Position numbers and translations under genes: made by a program. From assembly GCA_020055645.1 (NCBI GenBank), contig CM034547.1:15966513-16030512 (forward strand): 64,000 nt of DNA. Direction: 5' to 3'. Below are positions 1 through 12,500 of the stretch, piece after piece; the first letter of the stretch is position 1; every line of letters begins with the position of its first letter. The notes below the pieces were generated by a model. It did not search any database. It was not told the DNA's origin and saw only the letters and a program-made list of their open reading frames with translations. The DNA is from Tomocerus qinae (lineage: Eukaryota; Arthropoda; Collembola; Entomobryomorpha; Tomoceridae).

Positions 1-35
1 AGGATGTAAAACTTTAGATGTGAAAATTCCCAATA
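1..35. repeat. partial copy of the terminal repeat of the 3.8-4.6 kb element
   Basis: The first 35 bases carry GATGTAAAACTTTAGATGTG followed by AAAATTCC. This is nearly the same as 4551-4578 and as the reverse complement of 3802-3820. Similarity to the left arm at 3795-3820 continues a few bases further (AATACC). It is probably one edge of another copy of the same dispersed repeat, cut by the window border. Confidence 0.6.
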
Positions 36-3000
36 CCCTACATTGATAGTGAGTGGTGTAACTACTCTTAAACATATTGAGCAATGACTACAGTCAACTC
101 TCAAGTCATGTGAATAAAGTATTGACGAACCCAAATCGTTTCATGGAGTTTTGAGAAAAGGAAATTCTTCTGATTACAAGAAAGGAAATATGGCAAACAA
201 ATTGACCTGGATGTAGTAATGAGTCTTCTTTAACTACGGTCTACCAGAGGAAGCTCCAAGCCTTTGATATTGATTCTGGTTAATCTAATTGACTACTTCA
301 GCTGGTCGATTAGGAAATTGAAGATCATAATTTACTAAAAGAGGGCTGAGTTGGTCTATATAACCAATTCTTTCTGAACTCTACTATTTTGAGTTTCAGA
401 TTCGGATACATCAGTGATATGAAGTTTTGAAACTTAATGCAAAGCAGAGAAATTGCGAAAGATGAGAGAACTTTCATTTTGTAAGAGAATTAATAGGTTG
501 GGACAGGGATACTGAAAGAAAATATGTCAGCATATACCCTGAAGACCTTAGCTTAGCGAACGAATTGTAAAAGGATACTTATGGTAGGATGAATTTTGGA
601 TTACTTTGGCTGATTATTATTATTCATCGAGTTTTGAGCCTAGCCTTCAACATTTGTCGTTTTGTATGCGTAGCTTAATTCTAGCCAGCGGTATACTGTA
701 AATCGGCTCAAACACTCCAATCAATCATGCAAATACGTAAGTAGAAAATATTTAATTTGTGTCTCAAAGTATATCATTGTAACAATATTACTACTCCTAT
801 TTACCGACAGAATGCTTTATAGTAGTCTGAGTCCTGAGTGGCAACTAGATAGTATTGTCACCAAATAAGTGAATCATATGTATTACATACAAATACTAAA
901 TCCTTAAAATTGATTTTTTCTAGTAATGTCACTACATTTATTACAACACTTTTGCTGTTAATATTTCAGTTTCAACCATGCACGTGTCCTGATTTATTGG
1001 TTCATTTCATTTATTGTTATGGTATGGTACAGCTGTGACCTGACTTATTTTCTACATCATAAACAAAGAACATCAGTCAACCAGATAGTCATAATAATAA
1101 GCAGCGTAAAGCTACAATTCCTTTTGTCATAGCACACAAATAAAGTGTACCAAAGAGTAAATAATTGGATTGTACTTGCTAAATTCGTTATTATGATGCT
1201 TGCACAGTAAAAATTAACGCTAAACTCTAAATACTGCTACTGGTGTGTACTAATTATGTCAATGATTTATGATTTTCTCCTCCAGCATAATAATATGCCC
1301 TTGTCAAAAAATACTGTCTCTGTGTAGAGTGGAGATAGTAGAGAAACATAAACTTTGTTTTATCTTTTCACTACAAATTTCATCCCTTTGTTTAAACGCT
1401 GCTTAAATGAATTATGTAAACCTCAGTAAGCTTGTAAGCTATTAACAAGTTGTAGTACTTGTACATAAGAGGCTTCGAAAAATATTTTGACATTTACAAT
1501 ATACTGAACCTTTATCTACTTCTATTAATCTTGGAATATACTGATTGTAAGCAATCATTAGTGCTCTAGTAGTTTTCATTGTACAGCTTTATTGATATCT
1601 GGCACAGTTACTCATTTTTAGTTTCACTCAGTAGCTATAACTATAAGCTTTTTAAATAGTCATTAATTTGATTAAAACTTTACTTTGAAATGTGTGCGTA
1701 CACGTACTATAAGTGAACAGTACGCTGTAGAATTGTTCAATGTTTTACATTTAACAAAGACAACAGTCAACTATAAAATGTTATTGACCCTCTGGACCCT
1801 AGTACTATAATCGGATTAAAATACTTAAATTGTTCTTTGTACTCTCTAATTGAATTTTATACTTTGTCAGCATTCTATTCAAAATATAGCACAAAGTCGT
1901 TGATGTTGTAGTTGTAACTAATTTTGCTTTGCCTACCTGATTTACTGATGCCATAAGCCTACGTAATGAAATCTTCACAGAGTAGCATTTTGAGTTCAGG
2001 CACAATTATACCAAGCATCAAATGATGAATGTTTTCTCTTTTCTGTTGAATAGTAAGTCTTACTTTTTGCAGCAGATGATGGGAAATAAAAGGTAATTAG
2101 GTTTACTCTGCTTCCACTTCCTCCACCATTTACATAAACGCTCTTGATGTCATTTTGTAGACAAAATTACATTCTCATACCAAAATGTAGATAGAGTACA
2201 GAGAAGCATTCATGACATGAAGTGGCCTTGAATCTTTCTCTGGGCACACTAATGTCAACGACCGTCATCTATGTAGTATGTATATTTCTCGCAGTAGCCT
2301 ACTCTGTACAGCGATTAAAATAATGATCCCATTGTATGGAGCTTAAATACTAATCTAAACAAAATTATTTCATTGTAAGTAACCTGACTAATAATTACAT
2401 AGGACACACCCACCCACACCTACCCTATGGAATTTAAAAAGTAATTGGAAAAGTACATATAGTCTACAGTAAGCTCTAAAAATTTTACTATCAATAAAAT
2501 GTCAATAGATGTTATTTTAACCTGACCCAATGTATTAATATCTCATATGTACTCTGTTCTATGCGATTAGGGCTGGATTTTCTTTTCATCTTAGGAACTA
2601 CATTACATTATATAATATGCATGTGATTTGGTTAATAACATTAATCAAATTACTATTCTGTTTGACGAATTCTTGGAATAATTTCTCAAAGGTTAATGCT
2701 TGAATGGTCAAAAGAAATTCTCTAGGGTTTCCCAAGAGTACTAGACCGTATAGAGACCTAGTTAAAGATTGGCATAAGTTCGAAAATAATTTAAACCAGA
2801 ATTGTAGACGGTCAAAAACGACTTACAATTTCCTATTTATAGGTGCATTGACTTACGCATATCTTATAAATACTGAAGTATTTTCACCTTACTTTCTAAA
2901 CTTTCCACAGTGGGTGGTATATGTTACAATTATATTCGAGTAACTAGCTTCCGTCTTAAAGTCTATTGTGTGCACTACTCATTGAAATGGCAATAAACGG

Positions 3001-3800
3001 CATCTAGTTTACATATCAAGGCGTTTGTAGGACCACGAACTTTAATTTTGCTCTATTTGTGGTTCAGATTAGTCTACAGATACGGCAGACTGCTCAATTC
3101 AGTCAGCTATAACACACACTGACTCTTTGAAACTTCACTTTCAAAGTTCTCATAAACGTGTGTGAACTTCCATGCTTTTCTCATAAAATTTAAATTAGTG
3201 AAACTACAAATAGCAAACTTAACATATGGTTGTGGTTTGGGAAGCAGAAGGCATACCTTAACCGTAAAGGTAATTGTATTAATTAACCATCTCTAGACTA
3301 CTCTCTCGTCTATTTAAAGTTGTTTGTTAGATATCTCTGAATTATAAACTGTGTAACTTATTTAGAGGTGTATGAAAATACTAATATTGCTTATAATGTT
3401 AGTATCAAAATGGAATATGAAAAAAGTTCAATAACCTTCGACCCCCACTAGGTACCGCTACCATTGACCTAAACAAAAGCTTCTTTACTCTCGATTATTT
3501 CTGCTTTTATAAAAATATTTTATTGCAATGCAAGCCGAGAAAAAACTTGACCAAATCAAAAAAGTCCTTATTTTCTTATAAATTAACATCTCACTGGTTA
3601 TGAAATTTAAATTAAGGGTCATACCCAAAACACTAGCCGACAGTGTGTTGCATATTGGGGCAAATGAGACTAACAATAGTTGACGGGTTGGTACTTATCA
3701 GTATGTGTGCTGCATGATGTACTCTATCATTTTCAGGTACCATTTAAATTTTGAAGATGAATTACATGTAAGTAAACTGTGATTGTGAGCTTACGGTATT
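36..3800. other. no recognised gene; unassigned AT-rich DNA
   Basis: I see no domain, splice-consistent exon series or RNA gene here. The longest ATG-initiated frame is 79 codons (2704-2943, plus strand). It has hydrophobic stretches but no recognised family and no matching splice context, so I treat it as chance. The stretch could include the unseen 5' exons of the CUB-sushi gene downstream, but nothing shows that directly. Confidence 0.5.
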
Positions 3801-4579
3801 CGGAATTTTCACATCTAAAGTACTTCTAGGGGAAGCAAAGTTAACCACATACTGCAGCTTTACAACTAGGTACTGCAGCATTACAACAGTGTACTGAAGT
3901 TTTACAACTAGGTACTGCAGTTTTACAACTAGGTACTGCAGTTTTACAACTAGGTACTGCAGCTTTACAACTAGGTACTGCAGCTTTACAACGGTGTACT
4001 GAAGTTTTACAACTAGGTACTGCAATTTTACAACTAGGTACTGCAGCTTTACAACTAGGTACTGCAGCTTTACACCAGTGTACTGAAGTTTTACAACTAG
4101 GTACTGCAGCTTTACAACTAGGTACTGCAGCTTTACAACTAGGTACTGCAGCTTTACAACTAGGTACTGCAGCTTTACAACAGTGTACTGAAGTTTTACA
4201 ACTAGGTACTGCAGCTTTACAACTAGGTACTGCAGCTTTACAACTAGGTACTGCAGCTTTACAACAGTGTACTGAAGTTTTACAACTAGGTACTGCAGTT
4301 TTACAACTAGGTACTGCAGCTTTACAACTAGGTACTGCAGCTTTACAACTAGGTACTGCAGCTTTACAACAGTGTACTGAAGTTTTACAACTAGGTACTG
4401 CAATTTTACAACTAGGTACTGCAGCTTTACAACTAGGTACTGCAGCTTTACAACTAGGTACTGCAGCTTTACAACTAGGTACTGCAGCATTACAACAGTG
4501 TACTGAAGTTTTACAACCATGAAACTAAACTAAACTTTTCACTATCCCTAGATGTAAAACTTAAGATGTGAAAATTCCG
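3801..4579. mobile_element. inverted-repeat-bounded element carrying a minisatellite
   Basis: A left arm at 3801-3830 (GGAATTTTCACATCTAAAG, ending TTCTAGG) is matched in reverse by a right arm at 4547-4579 (CCTAGATG, ending GTGAAAATTCCG). The arms are about 30 bp with small gaps. Nearly all the interior is a 21-bp tandem array. Further arm-like sequence at position 1 shows that the arm is dispersed in this genome. This resembles minisatellite-bearing non-autonomous DNA elements of arthropods. No clear target-site duplication is visible, so the outer borders are uncertain and a rearranged repeat is also possible. Confidence 0.5.
3848..4517. repeat. 21-bp minisatellite, about 32 units, with higher-order order
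   Basis: Units share the core GGTACTGCAGCTTTACAA preceded by CTA. A second unit type reads GTGTACTGAAGTTTTACAA. The variant units begin at 3889, 3994, 4078, 4183, 4267, 4372 and 4498. Their spacing is therefore 105, 84, 105, 84, 105 and 126 bp, that is 5, 4, 5, 4, 5 and 6 units. This implies a higher-order period of 9 units (189 bp). Because 21 is a multiple of three, a long minus-strand frame runs through the array, but this is a by-product and not a gene. Confidence 0.95.
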
Positions 4580-4851
4580 GGTTCCATGAACTACAAGTTC
4601 TAACTTTCTGGGATAAAAACAGTAGTGCTTCACACGGTATATCATAGCATGAATTTATTTGACGAGAAATTGAAAAATTTACTATTTAAATATTTGGATT
4701 GAAGCTCAAAGCACCACGCACCACTTCCACACAAAGTAAAACCGTCGTATACACATTGCTTGCTTATCTCATATTATAATTTTAGCTTGCTTTTATGTTA
4801 TGAAACCTGAGAACAGTTCCTCTCTGCTGTATGCAACTATTTACAGACTGG

Positions 4852-4913
4852 TACATCAACGTACATCAACTTACATTAACGTACATCAACTTACATTAAC
4901 GTACATCAACTTT
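4852..4913. repeat. short 10/20-bp tandem repeat
   Basis: About six copies of a 10-bp unit alternate between GTACATCAAC and TTACATTAAC-like forms. It is a small simple array just downstream of the minisatellite element, in otherwise unassigned DNA. Confidence 0.85.
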
Positions 4914-5947
4914 ACAGACTCGTACTTCTCAATTTATTCTTAACCTCTGAATCCAGGTTGTTAAAATAAATATTAATGATGTCTATGTTATGTTCTATGT
5001 AGATTCAATTTGTCTATCGCAACTACTGTACTTGTACTGTCATTTAATTTGAACCCAAAAATCAAAAGCATCATTACAGTTGTCACAAAAAATGGTTTAG
5101 TCGTTTTCAGTAGAGTGGACTCTCCAATGCAATTTGATGGTCCATTCTGTACTCCTGATCACAAAGTGTGAACTATTGTTACAGTGTGATTATAAATATT
5201 ATTAATGGATGCACAGAGATTCTGACAGCCTCGCGTAGATATGTTTCTACCAACGGGCATTTGCTTTTGGCCTTTTTTGCTCGGGGGAGAACTGTAATAC
5301 ATATGTACAAACTTTCAGTAATTGCTTTCGCGATCCATTCCCTATGTAATTATTAACTCGTTTCTGTGTAAGTTAATAGCAGCCTGTAAACCTAATGGAT
5401 GGCGATGGTAATAGAAGTACCCCTTCTACATAAAAGTTCAGATCAATGTGTAATGAGTTTCCAGAATATCATCGAGTTACTGAACTAATAAACTGCCGTG
5501 CTGTGTGTGTAGATAGTTTATTGGGCTAGTTATTGTGCTAAGTTAGTTGTATATCCTCTGACTCTGAGATAAATGACAGATAAATAAAAGCGCAACAGCT
5601 TTGCTCCGTTTGATACCTATATCTAATGCAATCAGTGGGGTTCCAGCAGCTTCCAGAAATACATCCTCTCGTTCTAAACATTATCCTGCACTGTCATGTT
5701 GTGGTCATTTCATCAAATGACTAAAAATGTGAAAAATGGGAGGAATCCATTAACGTCTACTGGAGAACCACAGCCACAGCGGCTTTTTCCATTGTAACAG
5801 TCAAATTTACGGCTACCCAAAGTTGAATATCATTCCATGCATCAGAAGATAGCTTATTATGTGAATCATACTACTTGCGTATATTGAAGTGAGTATAATT
5901 TGGTGGTAGTGGTCGGACGGAATATCCACATGCTGTCACATGTTATA
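4914..5947. other. no recognised gene
   Basis: No domain-bearing frame or RNA gene was found. The interval lies between the short tandem repeat and the minus-strand open frame that starts at 5948. Confidence 0.5.
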
Positions 5948-6484
5948 TCACGAGCTGTCAGAACTACAACCAAAAATTATATCCATTTCATTAAAGTAAT
6001 GCACAAACAGCGGACAATCCTTAGAGGATGCTATCCATCCACGGAAACGAGAGTCTACATAGTCTACAAGTCGTGAAATATGAGAACAACTTCGAGGAAC
6101 TTTCACTGCTCTTTTGTATTTGCTCATTGGATACAGACAGACTACATTTTCATGTTTCATGTAACAAAATTGGAAAATTTGTTTCTCACTCACGGAAACG
6201 CCTAGGCAAAATTTTACCAATTTTTGAAAGTTTCTGAAGCATTCTGCAATATGTTCCTGATCCCGCCCACTATTGTATGGATGTTGTATTGTTCTACTCC
6301 ACAAGTTATAATAATAAACTAAACGAACCGACAGAAAATCCATTGTACGAGTTGGCAATAACAAGGTAGAATGAATTTTCGCATTTTCTACTTTCTTGGC
6401 TTCGAGAGTGACTAACTGTTTCACCTTCACCTTGTCTGCAACTGTAACAACATTACCATTGACATTGTATTGTAGTGCTTCTTG
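5948..6484 (-). CDS. unrecognised open frame of about 178 codons, possible exon or repeat-derived fragment
   Basis: The minus strand is open from 6484 to the stop at 5948-5950, long for this AT-rich DNA. The first in-frame ATG is only at about 6343, so if the frame is coding it is probably an internal or terminal exon, or a relic of a mobile element. The predicted protein is rich in Cys, Lys, Tyr and Phe. It contains the stretches VKQLVTLEAKKVENAKIHST, SVRLVYYYNLWSRT and SHISRLVDYVDSRFRGW. I do not recognise the family. There is no signal peptide or clear membrane segment. A CAG that could serve as an acceptor lies within the upstream part of the frame. It could still be a chance frame. Confidence 0.3.
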   Translation of the reverse strand, partial: QEALQYNVNGNVVTVADKVKVKQLVTLEAKKVENAKIHSTLLLPTRTMDFLSVRLVYYYNLWSRTIQHPYNSGRDQEHIAECFRNFQKLVKFCLGVSVSEKQIFQFCYMKHENVVCLYPMSKYKRAVKVPRSCSHISRLVDYVDSRFRGWIASSKDCPLFVHYFNEMDIIFGCSSDSS

Positions 6485-9400
6485 TTAGTTCTAATGTAAA
6501 CTAATGCTTTGAAAGCGAAACGACTCAAGGTAAATGGAAAATGCAGCCTTATAGTCAAAATCCATTAGAGAATCATACACTACGATACTGAATCAATATC
6601 TGCTTAGGTCAATTTAAAGCTCTCCATTCCACAGCTCTTCATCCCCAGACTCGAATCCTTACAGATACTAAGGAATTGACTAATAACAAATAATATGAAA
6701 TCAATAATTTATTGTCTACTTAAATATCGAGGAAGTACCTAAAGATAGTATAAGATGGTAATAACCAAGAAGATTCTGTTAGCAGTTCCGTTCAATGTCT
6801 CCTTACAATGTAAAATGCAGTCTGAAAATGGGTTTCCCAATGATGCATTAATCCGTATTCTGTGTGGATTTGAATTGGACACTAAGAATTTCATATTATG
6901 GAATGTAGCGGTCGTGGTGAGTCGATCGTGAGTGAAAGAACATCTGCTCCTTCATCACCACGATCGTTCTGCTGCTATGTCACTGTCTATCCCGATTGAG
7001 AAAGAGTAGGGGAGGACAACCGAAAACGCGGTATCCAGTAGGTATATAGGTGTATGACCGATTCGATCAAGTAAAAATACGTGAGACATCGCATATGTTA
7101 TGTAGGTATATATTTTGTAGTACACTGAGCACAATTTGAAATCGTATTTTTTAACACTAAAACGCTTTTTGAACGCTCTTATGGTTTTCTCCACAAGTAT
7201 TTTTCTGTGAGAAATCGACTTAAAGATGAGAATTGGCTTGTCTTGACCTTATTGAATCAAATAATAAAAATTCTATAATATATTCCATGAACTTGTCAGT
7301 GTCACATGTCTTTTCCAGTAGCTGAAGATGCGACAGTTGTAGTTGGTACTTGGCCAAGGAAGCTTTAGTGAAATGTTCTTATACACATGCTAATGCTAAA
7401 ATTATTGCCATAAGACTCTGTTAACTGTACAGTCTCAACTGATATAGATAATAGCCTCTACCTATAGTACATTCCGTTTTGATGTATACTCATCCTAAGT
7501 AACTGTTATCTCGTCATGATGAATTATGTAACACCACACTCACGTTAAAGGGTTTATAAGTGTGTACGCATATATAAAAATTTGCACAATCCTTGGGCAG
7601 AAGCTGAGACAGCCGTAGTCAGAAAATCTGCATCATAAAAATGCACAAGCTGAAAAGAACCCTGAAGAACTCTTTATCTAGTGCACATTAAATAGAAATG
7701 TAAAGCAAGATTCTACATTTGGAAAGAGTTGCTAACCTGTCTGGCCTACCCTTTATGTCTTTCTTATTGTCTACGTGATTTTCATACGTATGGTGTATTA
7801 TATTGGCACATATCATTCAATAGTACCGTATCATAGTTAGTTTTACATACGAAGTGATTTGGTATGGGTTAGTTTCGTATATCCTAGAAATGTGAGTGAA
7901 CATAATGAAAACCTGGCCAAGTGATGTCTAAAATAAACGAAAATCAGAATTCGGAGTCCGATGGCCAATCTACAGTATGTACACTCTCTCTTTGTAAATC
8001 CGTACATCTGTCTTAGTCCTTGTCACGTTCATTTGATCCTTAAAATATATTCCGGGGACAGGAGGAAGAACACATGTGTAGTGTGACACCCAACTTTGTT
8101 ATTATGAATGGTAGTAGAATTTCAGTGCTTGTTACGAGTTTCTTCCTTTCCCAATCTGACACGCAGAGGCATTGTCACAATGGATTATTATGGTTGACTA
8201 CACAGTACACAGACTGTCAAGTGAATTCGAATGGTTTTCATTGCTTGAATACAAAAATTGGTCCCTTTCGCTTCCACATTTTTGGATTATCATCATCTTT
8301 CGGGAAGTACAAGGTTAGACAAGACTGGAAACTATAGAACTGCGTTGTTTCGTGATGAAAAAGGTTGCTCTTTTGATGTGATGAGGCAAAGGCGACTAGA
8401 AATTCATTCACTCTGTCTATGTCAATATACTTTGTATTATAGGTATAATACTGGCAAAACTAAAAAGAAAAACACATTTCACAACTCATGCAAAGATAAA
8501 GTGTAAACCAAAGTAAAGTATTCCATGAACATACTATTGCTAGCATATGCTGTAGCTCTGTAACTTTGCTGTACCCACACTTTTTTTATAAATCCGCATA
8601 TAATATCGTGTACTTACTTCCATCAGCCTCAACTGGACTGACTCATTTATGAGTATAATCAGATGAAGTAAGATATAACTTTCATCTGTACTTTCACCAT
8701 TAGCTTTCATTAAAAAATGAACATTAATACAGAATGTCAGTTGTCTGCATAATTAATGTGGTGTAACTTTCCTCGTAACGTGTTTTGTTTGCATTTCATT
8801 TCTGTTTGGTGGTTATTGATGTAATAGCTTTTGTACCTCGTCTGTCTGCTCTTTGTGGTCATTTATAACAGTAATAAGCATCCTTGAGCTCGAGTTTGGA
8901 AGGGAACAAAGTAATACATATTGTAAATGCATTGACGCAGGTACAATTTCATACATTTTCAGATAAATTTGGTCTTACTAAGTCTTAAATAAAATTGTAT
9001 TTATTTCTGAAGTTCAGAGTTCAGACTCGAACGTTGAAATGGGAAGGTCTTATGGTTGTATTTAAATAAACAAATATGACATTCACTCTGCAAAATAAAA
9101 GATTACTAATGTGCCAGTGTGTGTTCCTGTCCAATTGTATCCATTCAAATGTAATAGGATTGTGATCCCAACTGAATGTGACAGAAATTCAAGTGAACAA
9201 TATAGGACTTCATATACCTAAGTACAAAGATAGGGGAAGGAAAATTAAATTGGTGTAGATTTGGTTTAGCTGTAATGCTGTATAGTGATACTCCCAATAA
9301 GAGTGATCTGGTGGGTATTGATATTCAGGACAGAGTAGTACATATTGAATATGTACCTACTGTTACACACAAATTGTGCGCTGCGAGGTACCAGCCCATA

Positions 9401-9564
9401 TTTATAGAGGTTTGGGGTAAAAGTCTGTGAAGCGCTAAGCGTGAAGACTACTCCATCAGACTCAAGTGACGTTTGATTTCGTTTGGTTGTGACTGACACT
9501 ATTTTGCATCAGTAGTCGTGGACATTAAGGCTGAGTTAAATGAAATTTTTCATGTATGTTGCAG
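6485..9564. other. no recognised gene; probable intron or 5' flank of the CUB-sushi gene
   Basis: Several small frames exist (for example 8074-8337, plus strand) but none has a recognisable domain or a phase-1 donor that would fit the first mapped CUB exon at 9565. A signal-peptide exon for that gene must lie here or further upstream; I could not identify it. Confidence 0.45.
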
Positions 9565-12500
9565 GTGACGTGCATTCAAAGTGCAATTCAGATGTTACTC
9601 CGGCACGCGAGGGATTCTTGATAAACCCTGGATATCCCGAACTCTACCCTGGTGACCGGCCCTGTCAATGGAGACTGCACGTGCCACAACAAAAGATTCT
9701 ACTCGTATTTTTCGACATTTCCCTGCGTGGTAAAAGATCCAATATTACATTTCTATTGTGTTTTGTATCATATCTATTCATGAATTAGGTTAGGTGCCTG
9801 TTTCATGCATCAAAAGCTCAGAAAGCCAAATTAAACTACTTAAATGCACAGGGCCGCCTCGGAAGTCAGACGACTGAGTTAGTATTATCTGTTGCCAGTC
9901 TATTTCACTCAGACTATTTCCTTTAACCTTTTCAGTTTTCAAATGAGACTGCATAAAAGGAGTTAATTTCCTCGTTTAGGTAAGGAATTATGGTTAGTCT
10001 TAACTTAGCAAGCATTAATAATGTGTTCATAAGTAATACCTATAATGGTTAGATGACATCATTCTTGCCCTAATTAATGCTCATTAGAGCGTCTTTTATA
10101 TAAGTTATGTGGCAACCAATGAGTCTGTCTGGTTTTGCGATGCATGTTTGTTTTGGACAGCTTCCAGTATGCAGTATGTTGACATCAGAGTGATTGTAAA
10201 TGGGTAAATCGAAATAAACATTTAGTAAGATGTAAAATAAATATGAGAAATAGTGGATTTCATTAGAAGTGTGAGTTATAGATTGGTAACAAACAAATAT
10301 ATGTATATATTTGCTATGAATAAAAAAGGTGTCTCAAGTTGGTATAATTATAAGTAGCTTGTACGATACCTTATTTATATGTATTGGAAGTAGTGTAATA
10401 GCAATTTAGGTTTCAATATTTTCTATAACTTAATGAATGCTTTTATGTGGCAGGTTTTCTCGACCAAAGTTGATTTAAGTGTGTTGTTGACAATATTCAA
10501 AACATTTCAATAACACATAGTTCAATGCTCTTATTTACAATACGAGATTTCCTCTATCCCACTATTGCAAATCCACACAATTGGCAAATCGATATTATAT
10601 GAGGTACCTCTACGTTCCTTAAAGGTACCTTTACTTACATGTACTCGAGAATTGGAATCATTAAAATATCGTCGTAAGAAAACCATCTTCAAAGTCAGCC
10701 AAAGCTTGTTAGCTTTGTGTTACGGTGTGGTTTTAACCATGATCAAACTTCTTTAGATCTTGATTTATGTTAATTAAGAAGTGGTTGATGTGTCCTTTTA
10801 CTATGTAAATTAAATCACATCTCAATGTCGTAGACATTTTGGGGCCGATGAATCTTTGATTCAATTAATGTACATTCTCATTGCTATATGAGGATGCGAA
10901 ATTACTGGGTAAAAATATTTATATAAATCCTATAGATGATCTAAGTAATAGTTAAATGCGCAGTTTCTGTACAATGCAGTAACGAGCAGAGAATGTTAAC
11001 TTTTCTTTTCCTGTGGGATCTATTGAAATATTTTCATTTGGCAAAGGTTTTTTTTTCAGATTTGGATTATCTACTAGTGATATTTTTTTTCAATAAAAGA
11101 CATAAAAAATTCAGTCCACATGAATTTCATATTAACGTACGAACTTTTGCAGGCGTAAATCTGTTTTGCTTTACTAATTAAAGAGTAAGTTCAAAGTTGA
11201 GATCACATCGTCACCTTTCTTTCTTGGGCTTCGGTAGCTCTCCGTCTCCGTGTTGTCGAAGTTGTAATTTAAAGTAATTTATTATTTCTATAACATTAAA
11301 AGCGGATAATATCTAATGCTCCTAATGTTGAGACGACCTTGGCTCACTTCGTAGCTTTACCAAACAATAATAAGATATTCTACATTTTGAGCTTATTATG
11401 TCACATATTATAATTTTTGGTAATTCGCATGTCTAGATGCTAACATCTTTCATAGCTTAGCTTACTAGAGTGTTCCTTTTAAAACCGCGTTCGTTTTCCA
11501 ATTAGTGAGTCGCGCTGACATTGGGAAACGTGCATCAATTCTCCTGGGCCATGGATCATATTTATATTCAGCTAAGAAGAACTGAAAAAGTCTGAGTAAA
11601 CTATGTTATATGAATTTTGTGGTTAAATCCTCTTATGTATTTAGTATGCACTGTAATATTAGGCTATTCATGAGATGTATAGAAAATTGTATTACATCCA
11701 GTGACATACTTAGTTAAATGGTATATAATGGATTTTGACTCAATTTTGGCAAGTCTTAACTTTGTTTAGGTAGGCATTGGGAACTGCTGTACTTAGAATT
11801 CCATTATAACGTCTCTAAGAAGATCATTCTAGTTCAATGTTGCATATAGCATGAGATTAGTTGTGCAACAAGTATAAAATATACAGAACTAAGTTTTATC
11901 GAAGTAAGTCTTGTAATTATATTTTGTGGTTGATTACTTTTTTAGGTCAGGAAAGGTCACAATGTCGAGATGAGTTATTGGTGAGTGAAGGCAGAACAAA
12001 GCTGTTTAGTACCTGTGGCGATCATTCCTCTGCAATTGCGGTTCTCTCCGAGTCTGATCGAGTAGATGTTACCCTTTCTCCATTCAGCCGAATGGCATTT
12101 CCTAAAAGAGGATTCTTATTATATTTTCGTGGTAAGTAATTCCCATCTTACTTTTCTTCTCATCCATCATAAACCTAATTCCAAATAACCGTTTTTAGCG
12201 TGTAAGTATGATTCTTTTAGTGCTGACAGCTGATGTAGGTACAGGTACTGAGAATTAAGATGAAAAGTTACAATAGTAGTAACACCTGCTTATATGAAAT
12301 CAACGTGATCGTACTTAGTGTAACATTTTATCTAAACTTTCTCTGCGTTTTCTTCAACTCACGTGGAGATTAACCTTTATATTTGCTGTTGAAATTAGAA
12401 ACTTTAAAGGAAATGAAAAAGTGTACTCATGGATATTAAAACTCCCTTAACCATCTACTGGTAGAATAGCTGCGCTTCAGGTGCAGAATACGATTTCACA

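Noticed and set aside
3762-4520. 252-codon minus-strand frame of repeated VVKLQYL
   Set aside because: It is a by-product of a 21-bp tandem array with no stop in that frame; there is no gene context and the sequence is a minisatellite.
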